48,423 bases of DNA from Candidatus Zixiibacteriota bacterium (GTDB taxonomy: Bacteria; Zixibacteria; MSB-5A5; GN15; FEB-12), in the NCBI GenBank assembly GCA_040752815.1, contig JBFMGC010000018.1, forward strand, positions 1-48,423. Direction: 5' to 3'. The notes under the pieces are model-generated. The model searched no databases. It saw nothing but the letters and a program-made list of their open reading frames with translations, and was not told the origin of the DNA. The position numbers and the translations under genes are program-made. Within the stretch, counting starts at the first letter, position 1; each line of letters starts with the position of its first letter. This document shows positions 16,418-24,300 of this stretch, piece by piece.

Positions 16418-17520
16418 TCTTGCCCCGCCTTCATTCGCGCGAGCACCTGTTTCACCCGCTCGAACACTCGGTCAACGCTGATATCGGCGATAGTGTCATC
16501 ATCGGCGCCGACCACCGCGCCGTCCGGCTGGCGATATGGCTGCCAGCGACGGAAATTCTTGGCTGCTCGATTGTAAAGACCGACCACCGGAATCTGAAAG
16601 CTGCGCGCGATATGAATCAGCGACGTATCCGGCGAGATCAGCAGATCAAGCCGCGCAATCAGGGCGCTCACCTCGATCAGGCCCATGCCGGCGGGAGCAA
16701 GGCGCACACGATCACCTGCCTCAGCCGCCACTTCTTCGGCGTTTCTTCGATCCGAAGGCATGGATATCAGGACGATGCGGCTATCGGCTTTCCATGAGAT
16801 CAAAGCACGACAGAGCGCGATGACCTTTTCCCGCGGCCAGATGCGATTCGGTTTGCCCGCTGAGAGGTTAAAGCCGAATCTGAGCGTTCCGGGCGGGTCG
16901 ATCGCCACGGCGGCTTCGGCCTTAGCGCGCGCCTCAGCCGTCATGAACGGCGGCGCGAAACCGGACACTGTCGACCCGTTGATGCCGAACGGCGCCAGCA
17001 GCTTCAACGTGTTGTCGACTATATGCTCGCCGATTCCGTCAGAGTGAATATGGTTGTAGTCATAGAAGATAGCGTGGCGCGTTTTGCCGACTCCGATCCT
17101 CACCGACCGCTTGCCCGCAAGCTGCGAAAAAAAGAGCGCTGTTACCGAGTCATTGTCGATCATGTCGATCACACAGTCGAAATGCTCCCTGCGAACTGCG
17201 GCCAGTTGCCGAAAGTCCTCCCATTGCCATTTTCTGTATATGAAGATTCGTTCGAAGCGCGAATCGTTCCTTATGAGAGCTACATTACGCGGGGATGCCA
17301 GCACGGATATGCGGATGTGAGGGTATCGCGTTCGGAGAGCATCGAACACGGGCAGCGAGATCACCATGTCGCCGATTTTCTCAGGGCGGAGGAACAGTAC
17401 TTTGGATATGCGCGCACCATCGATAGCCGGCGCCGGGGTGCGCCCCTTGCGAAAGAATAGCCGGCACAATCCGAACACGGCGTCTTTGGTACGATGTTCC
17501 AGCCAGTTAAGCAAGCTCAC
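16414..17520 (-). CDS. Glycosyltransferase family 9 (heptosyltransferase-like), first copy
   Basis: 368 residues, GTG start. Near residue 40 it has VLFLRPEKIGDMVISLPVFD, the GT9 start motif, and later PDTSLIHIARSFQIPVVGLY, the donor-site motif. Between them are the two Rossmann domains of a GT-B fold. Similar to heptosyltransferases I/II (RfaC/RfaF) and to the later GT9 gene in this operon, but only loosely. Eight bases separate its start from the end of the GT4 gene, and its end overlaps the WaaE-like gene by 4 bases. It acts at the cytoplasmic face during lipooligosaccharide core assembly. Two GT9 proteins suggest a core with at least two sugars added by this family. Confidence 0.9.
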   Translation of the reverse strand: MSLLNWLEHRTKDAVFGLCRLFFRKGRTPAPAIDGARISKVLFLRPEKIGDMVISLPVFDALRTRYPHIRISVLASPRNVALIRNDSRFERIFIYRKWQWEDFRQLAAVRREHFDCVIDMIDNDSVTALFFSQLAGKRSVRIGVGKTRHAIFYDYNHIHSDGIGEHIVDNTLKLLAPFGINGSTVSGFAPPFMTAEARAKAEAAVAIDPPGTLRFGFNLSAGKPNRIWPREKVIALCRALISWKADSRIVLISMPSDRRNAEEVAAEAGDRVRLAPAGMGLIEVSALIARLDLLISPDTSLIHIARSFQIPVVGLYNRAAKNFRRWQPYRQPDGAVVGADDDTIADISVDRVFERVKQVLARMKAGQE

Positions 17521-17528
17521 CGCGCAAC

Positions 17529-18638
17529 CTACCGTTCCAACAACTTTCCGAAGTATGTCTCCACCTTGCGCATCATGGTGCTAAGACGGAACTCCTCGCG
17601 CCAGCGCTGCTGAGTCGCTTGACTGTACTTAGCTCGCAATTCGGCCGACAAGAGCATCTTGATTACTGCCTCGGCTAATTGACTCGAATCGCACGGCGGC
17701 ACCAGGAGTGCGCTTTTACCGTCTGTCAGCTCTTCCGGAATACCACCCACCCGGCTGGCCACGGTGGGCAACCCGGCCCTCATACCTTCGACTATGGCAA
17801 AGGACGCCGGTTCTTCCACGGCGGGGTGGATCATTAAATCGGCGCCGGCTAGCTCAACGTCGATGTTATCCAGCATGCCGCCGAATATAAAGCGGTTATC
17901 CAAGCCAAGCTGAGCGATTCGCGTGCGCAGCAAAGTCTCGAGGTGACCATCGCCGAGCAAGAGAAAAACCGCCGAAGGCACCCGTCTAACAATCTCCGGG
18001 GCCGCCTCTACCAGATAGATATGTCCTTTCTGATCGACGAATCGTCCGACCGTTACGGCGACCAGGCTGTCAGCATCCAGCCGATATTTCTGTCTGAGCG
18101 CAGCAGCGGCGGGCGGGTTCGGTCTCTCAAAAACTCGGTCTTCGATACCGATATGAACCACTTCCACCATGGCATCAGACAGATAGCCATGCCGTGTCAC
18201 CTGTCGTTTGAGGGCGTGCGAGCATACCATGACGCCATCAACAAGCCGGGGCGACAAATATCGGTGCGCCCACCCATTGCGAGTTACGTCAAGCCCCATT
18301 CGCCAGCAGACTTTTGTTCGACCGTACCAGCGCGCGGCCAACCCGCCGAGGCGGACGTCCTTGTTGAAATTCACCGTCAGAAGATCGATCCGCCGATCCT
18401 GGAGAAGGCGCCTCATACGGACGATTGTCGCTGGGTTAAAATCCCCGGCAATTGGCAACTCGACCACTTCGATTTTGTCTGAGAGTAACGAGGCCCGTCG
18501 GAGATACTCGGCGCCTGGACGCCCTACCACGGTCGCCCGGTGACCGCGCTCCAGAAAGTGGCGCGCCGTTAGCAGAATCCAGTTTTCGTATCCCCCGAAA
18601 GTCCGCGCGTCGACCGAATCGAGAAAGAGCAGGTTCAT
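17529..18638 (-). CDS. Glycosyltransferase family 4 (GT-B)
   Basis: 369 residues. The N-terminal half has GGYENWILLTARHFLERGH, typical of GT4 enzymes that bind the acceptor. The C-terminal half has AVTVGRFVDQKGHIYLVEA, LLLGDGHLE and HPAVEEPASFAIVEGMRAG, the last carrying the E-x7-E donor-binding pair. It is retaining in mechanism by family rule and acts on a nucleotide-sugar donor. The start overlaps the end of the ABC exporter gene by 4 bases (ATGA), and the GT9 gene follows 8 bases later. It is likely part of lipooligosaccharide or surface-glycan assembly, though the sugar is not predictable. Confidence 0.9.
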   Translation of the reverse strand: MNLLFLDSVDARTFGGYENWILLTARHFLERGHRATVVGRPGAEYLRRASLLSDKIEVVELPIAGDFNPATIVRMRRLLQDRRIDLLTVNFNKDVRLGGLAARWYGRTKVCWRMGLDVTRNGWAHRYLSPRLVDGVMVCSHALKRQVTRHGYLSDAMVEVVHIGIEDRVFERPNPPAAAALRQKYRLDADSLVAVTVGRFVDQKGHIYLVEAAPEIVRRVPSAVFLLLGDGHLETLLRTRIAQLGLDNRFIFGGMLDNIDVELAGADLMIHPAVEEPASFAIVEGMRAGLPTVASRVGGIPEELTDGKSALLVPPCDSSQLAEAVIKMLLSAELRAKYSQATQQRWREEFRLSTMMRKVETYFGKLLER

Positions 18639-20536
18639 CCCCAGTCCCTGAACTGCATCAGATAAAGCCGGTTATACAGACCATCACGGGACATCAGCTC
18701 GTCATGAGTCCCGGACTCGACTATCCGCCCTTTGTCCAGCACTATGATGCGGTCGGCATTCTTGACCGTGGATAAACGGTGCGCGATCACCAGAACTGTG
18801 CGACTGGCCATCAACCGGTCGATCGCCTCCTGTACCTGCGCTTCCGATTCGGTGTCCAGCGCCGATGTTGCCTCGTCGAATATCAATATCTGCGGATTAC
18901 GCAGAAGCGCGCGGGCGATTGCCACCCGCTGCCGCTGTCCCCCGGAGAGCTTCACCCCCCGGTTGCCGACCAGCGTATCATAGCCGTGCTCCAGCGCCGA
19001 GATGAACTCGTGCGCGTTGGCCATCCGCGCCGCCTCTTCGACTTTTCCCGGCGCGATACCGTTTTGGCCATAAGCGATGTTGCTGTGCACGGTATCGTTA
19101 AAAAGGTACGTCTCCTGGGTGACAATGCCCATCAGGCCGCGAAGTGATCTAAGCGACAGGTCGCGAATATCGACACGATCGATGCTGATAGCCCCTTTCT
19201 GCGGATCGTAGAATCGCGGCAGCAGGTCGAGCAGGGTCGATTTGCCCGCACCCGACGGACCCACTACGGCGATAACCTCGCCCCGCCTGACCTCGAGCGA
19301 AACATCGCTCAGGACTTCGCTCGTACCCTTGTAGGAGAAGGACACATTGTCGTAACGGATCGAACCGCTGAAATGATCGAGGGTTCGGGCATTGACTTTC
19401 TCGCTGACATCTTCCGGCGCATCGAGCACGCCGAAAATCCTCTCCGATGCCGCCATCCCCTCCTGTATTTTTACGTGAATCTGGGAGAGCGATTTCACCG
19501 GTTTGATCATGGCAAACATGACCAGCACAAAAGTAATAAAGTCGCCGGCGTCCAGCGCCCCCGTACCCTGGACTATCCGTGTGCCCGCAAAGTAGAGGAT
19601 GACTATTCCGGCGATCGTGGCCAGCAGATCGTTTATCGGCGACGACAGGTGACGGATACGACGCATACGCACCAGGGCACGGAAGTAATCGAAGGTCGTG
19701 CGAAAGAACTTCTTCGATTCGAAATCTTCCATCGAGAACGCCTTGACAATGCGCACGTTGCTGATCGCTTCCTCGAGCACCGAGTTGACATCGGCCATCT
19801 TGCGCTGCGCCCGCTCGGAATACTTGCGCATCTTGCGGCCTATAAACCAGATGAATCCGAACACCGCCGGCAGCACCACCGCGGCCATCAGGGTCAATTC
19901 CCAGCTCAGAATCACCAGCGAAATCGCCAGCACCAGAGTCAGAACGGCATCGGAGACGAACTGGTTGAAGCCGATGTCAATCGATTCGTTCAGCACGGCG
20001 ACATCATTGGTAACCCGCGAAATGATCTGACCGGTGCGCCTGGAATGAAAATAGGCAAGCGACAGCCGCTGGTACTTGGCGAACAGCCGGTCACGAAAAC
20101 TTCGCATGACCGACTGCTGAACCCAAACCATGTAGTAGGCCTGGATGTAGTAGAAGATGTTTTTGATCAGAGCGACTATGAGGATGAGCACGCAGAAGTT
20201 GGCCAGGGTCGAGGCGTGCGAATCTCCCTGGACTGCCTGATCGATCCACCCCTTGAGGGCGTCTTTCAGGTGGTAGATCCAGCCCTGGGCGATTTCGGGG
20301 GCGATCGGACCGGGAGCGACCGGCTCCGTAAGTGTCAGGGGGGCGGGCTGCGTTTCTACCGGTCCGGACTCGAACAGCGGACCAGACTCAACCTGGAAAA
20401 GCGTCATCAGCAGCGGGCCGATCATCCAGAGCATAAGCCCGGTCAGGAGCGAGTACATGGCGGCAGAACTCGACGCTGTCACCAACTGCTTCCAGAACGG
20501 CTTGAGAAACGAAAATGTCCGCGAATAGAGGTTCAT
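18635..20536 (-). CDS. MsbA-like ABC exporter (membrane and ATPase fused)
   Basis: 633 residues from the ATG at 20536 (a TTG at 20560 is possible but lies very near the promoter). An N-terminal membrane domain has about six helices, the first at about residues 20-45. The ATPase starts near residue 385: Walker A GPSGAGKST, Q-loop VTQETYLF, signature LSGGQRQR, Walker B ILIFDEAT, H-loop IAHR. This is the lipid A/multidrug exporter class that flips the lipid A core across the inner membrane. Unusual is a proline- and glutamate-rich stretch of some 40 residues between helices 1 and 2 (about 48-90: GPLFESGPVETQPAP ...), which would extend into the periplasm. Its stop overlaps the GT4 gene, fitting export of the glycolipid that the following enzymes build. 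Confidence 0.9.
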   Translation of the reverse strand: MNLYSRTFSFLKPFWKQLVTASSSAAMYSLLTGLMLWMIGPLLMTLFQVESGPLFESGPVETQPAPLTLTEPVAPGPIAPEIAQGWIYHLKDALKGWIDQAVQGDSHASTLANFCVLILIVALIKNIFYYIQAYYMVWVQQSVMRSFRDRLFAKYQRLSLAYFHSRRTGQIISRVTNDVAVLNESIDIGFNQFVSDAVLTLVLAISLVILSWELTLMAAVVLPAVFGFIWFIGRKMRKYSERAQRKMADVNSVLEEAISNVRIVKAFSMEDFESKKFFRTTFDYFRALVRMRRIRHLSSPINDLLATIAGIVILYFAGTRIVQGTGALDAGDFITFVLVMFAMIKPVKSLSQIHVKIQEGMAASERIFGVLDAPEDVSEKVNARTLDHFSGSIRYDNVSFSYKGTSEVLSDVSLEVRRGEVIAVVGPSGAGKSTLLDLLPRFYDPQKGAISIDRVDIRDLSLRSLRGLMGIVTQETYLFNDTVHSNIAYGQNGIAPGKVEEAARMANAHEFISALEHGYDTLVGNRGVKLSGGQRQRVAIARALLRNPQILIFDEATSALDTESEAQVQEAIDRLMASRTVLVIAHRLSTVKNADRIIVLDKGRIVESGTHDELMSRDGLYNRLYLMQFRDWG

Positions 20537-20561
20537 CGACCGGTCCGTACCTAACCACAAA

Positions 20562-20595
20562 CTTATAAAATGGCCAACTTCCAGGCTTTTGTCAA
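20562..20595 (-). promoter_or_regulatory. Possible promoter before the MsbA-like gene
   Basis: TTGACA on the minus strand (20595-20590) is exact. A -10 is less clear: CATTTT lies at the correct 17 bases (20572-20567), and TATAAG lies 22 bases away. It could re-start transcription between the lipoprotein gene and the glycolipid cluster. Confidence 0.35.
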
Positions 20596-20615
20596 TTGAG
20601 TTAACCGATTGATTT

Positions 20616-21326
20616 TCAGGGGGTTATTCGCGTCGCGTCAGGCGGGATAACTACCTCGAATCGCTTCCGCGGGACTCGGACTCCCTGGCGGTAGCGTTCC
20701 CGCGTGGCTTTCAGAACCAACTCGTCGCCGCTGACGAAGCGGAAATCGCGAACACTCCAGCCTGATTTCTCGCGGTCGTATATCAGATTCACCTGCCAGA
20801 CACAGGAAGTGTCGGTGGGTCCTATGTCGAACTCCAGCCTGTTCTGGCGGCGATTGTCGGTGGTCACGAGTATCCGATTCGCCAGTGCCGCAGAATCCGG
20901 CGGAGTCGTAGCCAGACCCAACAGATTCAGGCCGGTCACAGTCACCGGGCAATCTGTCTTGTGCGCGACTTGATCGAGTGACTCGTATAGATACTCGTTT
21001 GTGCCTGGGAAAAAGACCTTGATCGAATCACCGGTCAGCCACCCCTTGAGGGCCCCCTTGCCGAGATACCCTCGGCCCGATAGTCCCACCACGCTGTCGG
21101 TCACATACAGCTCAAGTTTGAAACTGGTCGGCTTACCCTCACGCCAGAGGCGGGCATTGAACGAGAGAGCGTCGGCCACGACGCCAGTCTCGGCCTTCTC
21201 ATCGCCGACAACCATATCTCTCGATGTCTGACAACCGGCCAAGAGACAGATAATGGATAAACAAGCCCCTAACCTGCTGAGCGCGGGGAGACACCGTGGC
21301 GGCTGCATCATGATCTGTGTGGCCAT
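20616..21326 (-). CDS. Lipoprotein, possibly LolA/DUF4292-like
   Basis: 236 residues. Residues 15-31 form a lipoprotein signal peptide ending in LLAGC, so the mature protein starts at a lipid-bound Cys. The body is rich in short strands (SFKLELYVTDSVVGLSGRG, SIKVFFPGTNEYLYESLD, RLEFDIGPTDTSCVWQVNL), which recalls the half-barrel of lipoprotein carriers and DUF4292 proteins. A cargo role for lipids or lipoproteins at the outer membrane is possible but not proved. GAGAGG precedes the ATG. Six bases separate it from the M50 gene, and it lies upstream of the glycolipid exporter, which fits an envelope role. Confidence 0.6.
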   Translation of the reverse strand: MATQIMMQPPRCLPALSRLGACLSIICLLAGCQTSRDMVVGDEKAETGVVADALSFNARLWREGKPTSFKLELYVTDSVVGLSGRGYLGKGALKGWLTGDSIKVFFPGTNEYLYESLDQVAHKTDCPVTVTGLNLLGLATTPPDSAALANRILVTTDNRRQNRLEFDIGPTDTSCVWQVNLIYDREKSGWSVRDFRFVSGDELVLKATRERYRQGVRVPRKRFEVVIPPDATRITP

Positions 21327-21332
21327 TCCCTC

Positions 21333-21938
21333 TCAGATTCCGAGCAAGAACCTTACCACGGCACCCACCACCGGTCCAAGCACCCGCCAGAATAAGCCGC
21401 TGACTACGACAATCAAGAGCAGCCATGGGGCGAACTGCTCGAAACGCTCATACCCGGCTGCCATCTCGCGTGGCAGGAGGTTGCGGAGAACGTGGGAACC
21501 GTCGAGAGGGAACAGCGGAATCATATTGAAAAACGCCAGCGTGACGTTGATAACCACCCCGGCCATGAGAAGACGTTGAACCACTTCGGGGGCGTCGGTC
21601 ACTCGAAATATCAAACCGCACAGAAGCGCAAGCGCGAGATTGGAGAGCGGCCCGGCGGCGGAAATCCAGATATCGGCGACCCTGGGATTGCGAAGATTCA
21701 GCGGGTTGACCGGCACCGGCTTGGCCCAGCCGAAACGAAAACCTGATGCCACCATCACTATCGTACCCATCAGGTCCAGATGGGCCAGCGGATTGAGTGT
21801 CAAACGCCCCAGGCGCGCCGCGGTCGGGTCACCAAATTTCATCGCCGTCCAGGCATGAAAGAATTCGTGCAGAGTCAGGGAGAACAGAATGACCGGCCCG
21901 TATATAATAGCTCGATGAATCAGATCTTGTTCGAACAA
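21333..21938 (-). CDS. Site-2 protease family membrane protein (M50)
   Basis: 201 residues from a TTG at 21938, chosen because GGGAGA lies 9 bases before it and because longer frames would run 155 bases into the previous gene. The zinc-binding HEFFHAWTAMKFGD (HExxH) lies in the first membrane helix, and PLFPLDGSHVLRNLL supplies the third ligand (Asp) in another helix. About five hydrophobic segments are seen. This is the compact YwhC/FpsA-like branch of S2P proteases, which cut within membranes. It lacks a PDZ domain, so it is not RseP. It follows the DNA glycosylase by 61 bases and precedes the lipoprotein gene by 6. Substrate is unknown. Confidence 0.85.
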   Translation of the reverse strand: MFEQDLIHRAIIYGPVILFSLTLHEFFHAWTAMKFGDPTAARLGRLTLNPLAHLDLMGTIVMVASGFRFGWAKPVPVNPLNLRNPRVADIWISAAGPLSNLALALLCGLIFRVTDAPEVVQRLLMAGVVINVTLAFFNMIPLFPLDGSHVLRNLLPREMAAGYERFEQFAPWLLLIVVVSGLFWRVLGPVVGAVVRFLLGI

Positions 21939-21999
21939 CTTGCCGTATCTCCCAAAAGAGGTCAGGTTCTTTATACGCAGGAACTTGCCGCGGGGACAG

Positions 22000-22617
22000 C
22001 TAAAACTTACCTGTTGGAATCGGGGAGTGCCGCAACTCGCGCGGGCCCGATACCGCCTCCGATCCCGCGACAAAAAACCGATACGGCAACGTATCCCCCT
22101 TATTGATACCGATCCGTCGTGTGACGATGATCTCGCCGGCATCTGATCCATCATCGCACAGAAAAAGCTCCGGACCAGTCAAATCGACACCTGACTGCCG
22201 TGTGGTCAAGCCGAATGAGCGACAGAACTTGCCCGGCCCGCTCAGGATAGCGCTGGGTCGAGAACGAGGCGAGTGCTCTCTCATGATATGGATACCATTA
22301 AGCGGCTCGGCAGCGCGCACCAATACCGCGGCCGGGAAGCCTGCTCTTTCGGTTACCACGTTGAAGCAGTAGTACATGCCGTAGATGAAGTAGATGTAAC
22401 TGAATCCCGCCTTGCCGTACATGATCTGGTTGCGCTTGGTCGGACCGGGCGCCGCGTGGCAGGCGGGGTCGTCCTCGCCGATATACGCCTCGACCTCGAC
22501 AATGCGCCCCGAAAGCATCCCCCGTCGGGAACGATAGGAGATGATCTTGCCAAGCAGTTCGCGGGCCACCTGCAGAGTGGGCCGATTATAGAAAGACCGG
22601 GGAAGCTTCCTGTTCAA
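22000..22617 (-). CDS. 3-methyladenine DNA glycosylase (AAG/MPG family)
   Basis: 205 residues, TTG start (an internal ATG would remove the conserved NRPTLQVARELLGK). RIVEVEAYIGEDDPACHA carries the catalytic Glu of the AAG family, and YIYFIYGMYYCFNVVTE and VLVRAAEPLNG match the DNA-binding core. Removes alkylated and deaminated purines from DNA as the first step of base excision repair. Unrelated in fold to AlkA, and typical in length. It lies 21 bases after the PHP phosphatase gene; no repair partner is next to it. Confidence 0.92.
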   Translation of the reverse strand: MNRKLPRSFYNRPTLQVARELLGKIISYRSRRGMLSGRIVEVEAYIGEDDPACHAAPGPTKRNQIMYGKAGFSYIYFIYGMYYCFNVVTERAGFPAAVLVRAAEPLNGIHIMREHSPRSRPSAILSGPGKFCRSFGLTTRQSGVDLTGPELFLCDDGSDAGEIIVTRRIGINKGDTLPYRFFVAGSEAVSGPRELRHSPIPTGKF

Positions 22618-22638
22618 ATCGCTCGGCCTGTGACCGTC

Positions 22639-23487
22639 TCAATCTTCGCACCAGGCCTCGAACCAGGGCGACACCAGCGCTACGGCCGCGTCGAAATCGT
22701 ACCCCACCTGGTCGGGAGCGTGGGCATCGGATCCAAGGTAGCGCACTTCGATACCGGCTTTTCGCGCCGCATTCACGATCGCGGCCCGGGGGAAATAATC
22801 GTCGAACTTGCGGCGAATCGCCGAGGTATTGACTTCGAGCGCCGTCCCGGTAGACCTGAGCACCGGGAACGCCACGCTGATCAAGCGGTCCAGCAAAAGT
22901 TCGTTCAGCCGCGGACCGTAGAAACCCTGACCGTATTTCCGCAGATAATCGAGATGGGCGATACAGTTGAATAGACCGGTTTCTGCCGCCGCGACAATCT
23001 CGCCCACGTACTTGTCCACGATCTGTTCGACTGAGTAGTGCGGAAAGCAGTTTGGGAAACACCCCTCGCACGAGAAACAGCGCCCGTCCAATTCATGAAC
23101 CCCGCACAAGACAAAGTCGAAATGGTACCTGTCTTTCAGAGCTATTACCGATTCCTGACAGTTGGGGTACCAACCGTACTCGAGACCCAGGACCACCCAG
23201 AGGCCACGCTGGTAGTACTTTTCGCGCGCTCGAAGGACGTCGTCGACATACGGCGCCAGGTTGTCCGGCACGGCCGGCTTCTCGTGGCCGTCGATTCGAA
23301 TTCGATCTCCGCTCAGCGGCCCGGTATCCCAGTGAGTGGTGAAACACAGCTCGGCCAGCCCGCGTTTGAGCGCCGCCTCACAGTACTCGTCGATGGTGCC
23401 GACCGCGTCGATACTGTAATCGCAATGGCAGTGGTAGTCGGTAAGCCCAAGATTGTTCAGAGGGACGATATTGTCGAGTTCACGCAT
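22639..23487 (-). CDS. PHP-domain phosphatase, histidinol-phosphatase-like
   Basis: 282 residues. TDYHCHCDYSID at the N-terminus is the HxH metal motif of the PHP domain, followed by ELCFTTHWD. Near residue 190 the chain keeps NCIAHLDYL, and LGSDAHAPDQVG at the C-terminus completes the metal set. It resembles HisK/HisJ, which remove phosphate from histidinol-phosphate in histidine synthesis, but no his genes lie near. A second substrate is possible, as many PHP proteins are loose phosphatases. A cysteine-rich insertion (CFSCEGCFPNCFP) near residue 140 is uncommon in the family. Overlaps the MBL gene by 8 bases. Confidence 0.8.
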   Translation of the reverse strand: MRELDNIVPLNNLGLTDYHCHCDYSIDAVGTIDEYCEAALKRGLAELCFTTHWDTGPLSGDRIRIDGHEKPAVPDNLAPYVDDVLRAREKYYQRGLWVVLGLEYGWYPNCQESVIALKDRYHFDFVLCGVHELDGRCFSCEGCFPNCFPHYSVEQIVDKYVGEIVAAAETGLFNCIAHLDYLRKYGQGFYGPRLNELLLDRLISVAFPVLRSTGTALEVNTSAIRRKFDDYFPRAAIVNAARKAGIEVRYLGSDAHAPDQVGYDFDAAVALVSPWFEAWCED

Positions 23488-24127
23488 AGCGGCCTTTGAT
23501 AAGGAACGGATTGGAGACGCGCTCGGTTCCCACCGTGGTCTGCGGCCCGTGGCCGGGATACACCGTCACATTGTCAGGCAGGGGCATGATCTTAGTCTCG
23601 ATGGATCTTATCAACTGCTCATAGTCGCCGCCGGCCAGGTCGGTCCGGCCGATCGATCCTGCGAACAGCGTGTCACCACTAAACAACCGGCCGGCCTCTT
23701 CCTCCAGGTAGCAAACCCCGGCCGGCGTATGGCCCGGCGTGGCCAGGACCAGAAGTTCGATTCCGGCTACCCGGATCAGTTGTTCGTCGCGGACCGAAGA
23801 ATCTGGCTTGGGCGCCACTATGGGGTGGTCGAAAAAGGCTGAGATGTTGGCGCTTGGGTCGGCCAGGAGCTCTTCCTCGCCTCGTCCAATGTACATTGGC
23901 ACGTTGTAAAGCTGCTTGAGTTCGGCAACCGCGGCGATATGGTCGCCATGCCCGTGGGTCAGCAGGATAGCCTTGGGGGCGATCTGAAACTCGTCCACCG
24001 CTTGGGCGATCTCATCGGCTTCGGCGCCCGGATCGATAATCAGACCCTCCGCGGTGTCTCTTTCCCAGAGGAGGTAGCAATTGGCCGCAAACGGCCCCAC
24101 CACCAGCGTGTGCACCTGAGTTGCCAT
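23480..24127 (-). CDS. Metallo-beta-lactamase-fold hydrolase (glyoxalase II-like)
   Basis: 215 residues from ATG 24127. ILLTHGHGDHIAAVAEL is the THxHxDH zinc motif; ATPGHTPAG, LFSGDTLFAGSIGRTDL and YPGHGPQT supply the other ligands. Length and pattern match the YcbL/GloB-like group that hydrolyses thioesters such as hydroxyacyl-glutathione. The predicted -10 box ends 6 bases before the ATG, so the mRNA may begin at or near the start codon (see promoter). It is first in a long leftward gene string and overlaps the PHP gene by 8 bases. Confidence 0.85.
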   Translation of the reverse strand: MATQVHTLVVGPFAANCYLLWERDTAEGLIIDPGAEADEIAQAVDEFQIAPKAILLTHGHGDHIAAVAELKQLYNVPMYIGRGEEELLADPSANISAFFDHPIVAPKPDSSVRDEQLIRVAGIELLVLATPGHTPAGVCYLEEEAGRLFSGDTLFAGSIGRTDLAGGDYEQLIRSIETKIMPLPDNVTVYPGHGPQTTVGTERVSNPFLIKGRYA

Positions 24128-24133
24128 CGCGCT

Positions 24134-24161
24134 AAAATACACACGCTGACCGGACTGTCAA
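24134..24161 (-). promoter_or_regulatory. Promoter of the leftward string; probably leaderless
   Basis: TTGACA (24161-24156), 16 bases, TATTTT (24139-24134), then six bases and the ATG at 24127. Transcription would start on the A of that ATG. No Shine-Dalgarno is visible, which agrees with a leaderless message. Confidence 0.55.
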
Positions 24162-24240
24162 TACTTGGCGTGACCAATAACGGCTTATCGGACAGATATT
24201 TATACGCACGCGAATTGTGGGCGGAGAGGTCGAATAAGTT

Positions 24241-24269
24241 TTGACCTCCTTCGGAAAAAAACATATATT
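24241..24269 (+). promoter_or_regulatory. Promoter of prfB and the central-carbon string
   Basis: TTGACC (24241-24246), exactly 17 bases, TATATT (24264-24269). The transcript would begin near 24276, leaving about 25 bases before the GTG at 24301. Confidence 0.7.
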
Positions 24270-24300
24270 CTCGGCCTGATTTTGGCCCGGAGTGCGAACC

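Noticed and set aside
19373-20554. 393-codon frame antisense to the MsbA-like gene
   Set aside because: His/Arg-rich, no recognisable domain; the ABC gene on the other strand is certain.
21939-22154. Longer M50 protease start inside the DNA glycosylase gene
   Set aside because: A 155-base overlap, an arginine-rich unnatural N-terminus and a better TTG start with GGGAGA at 21938.
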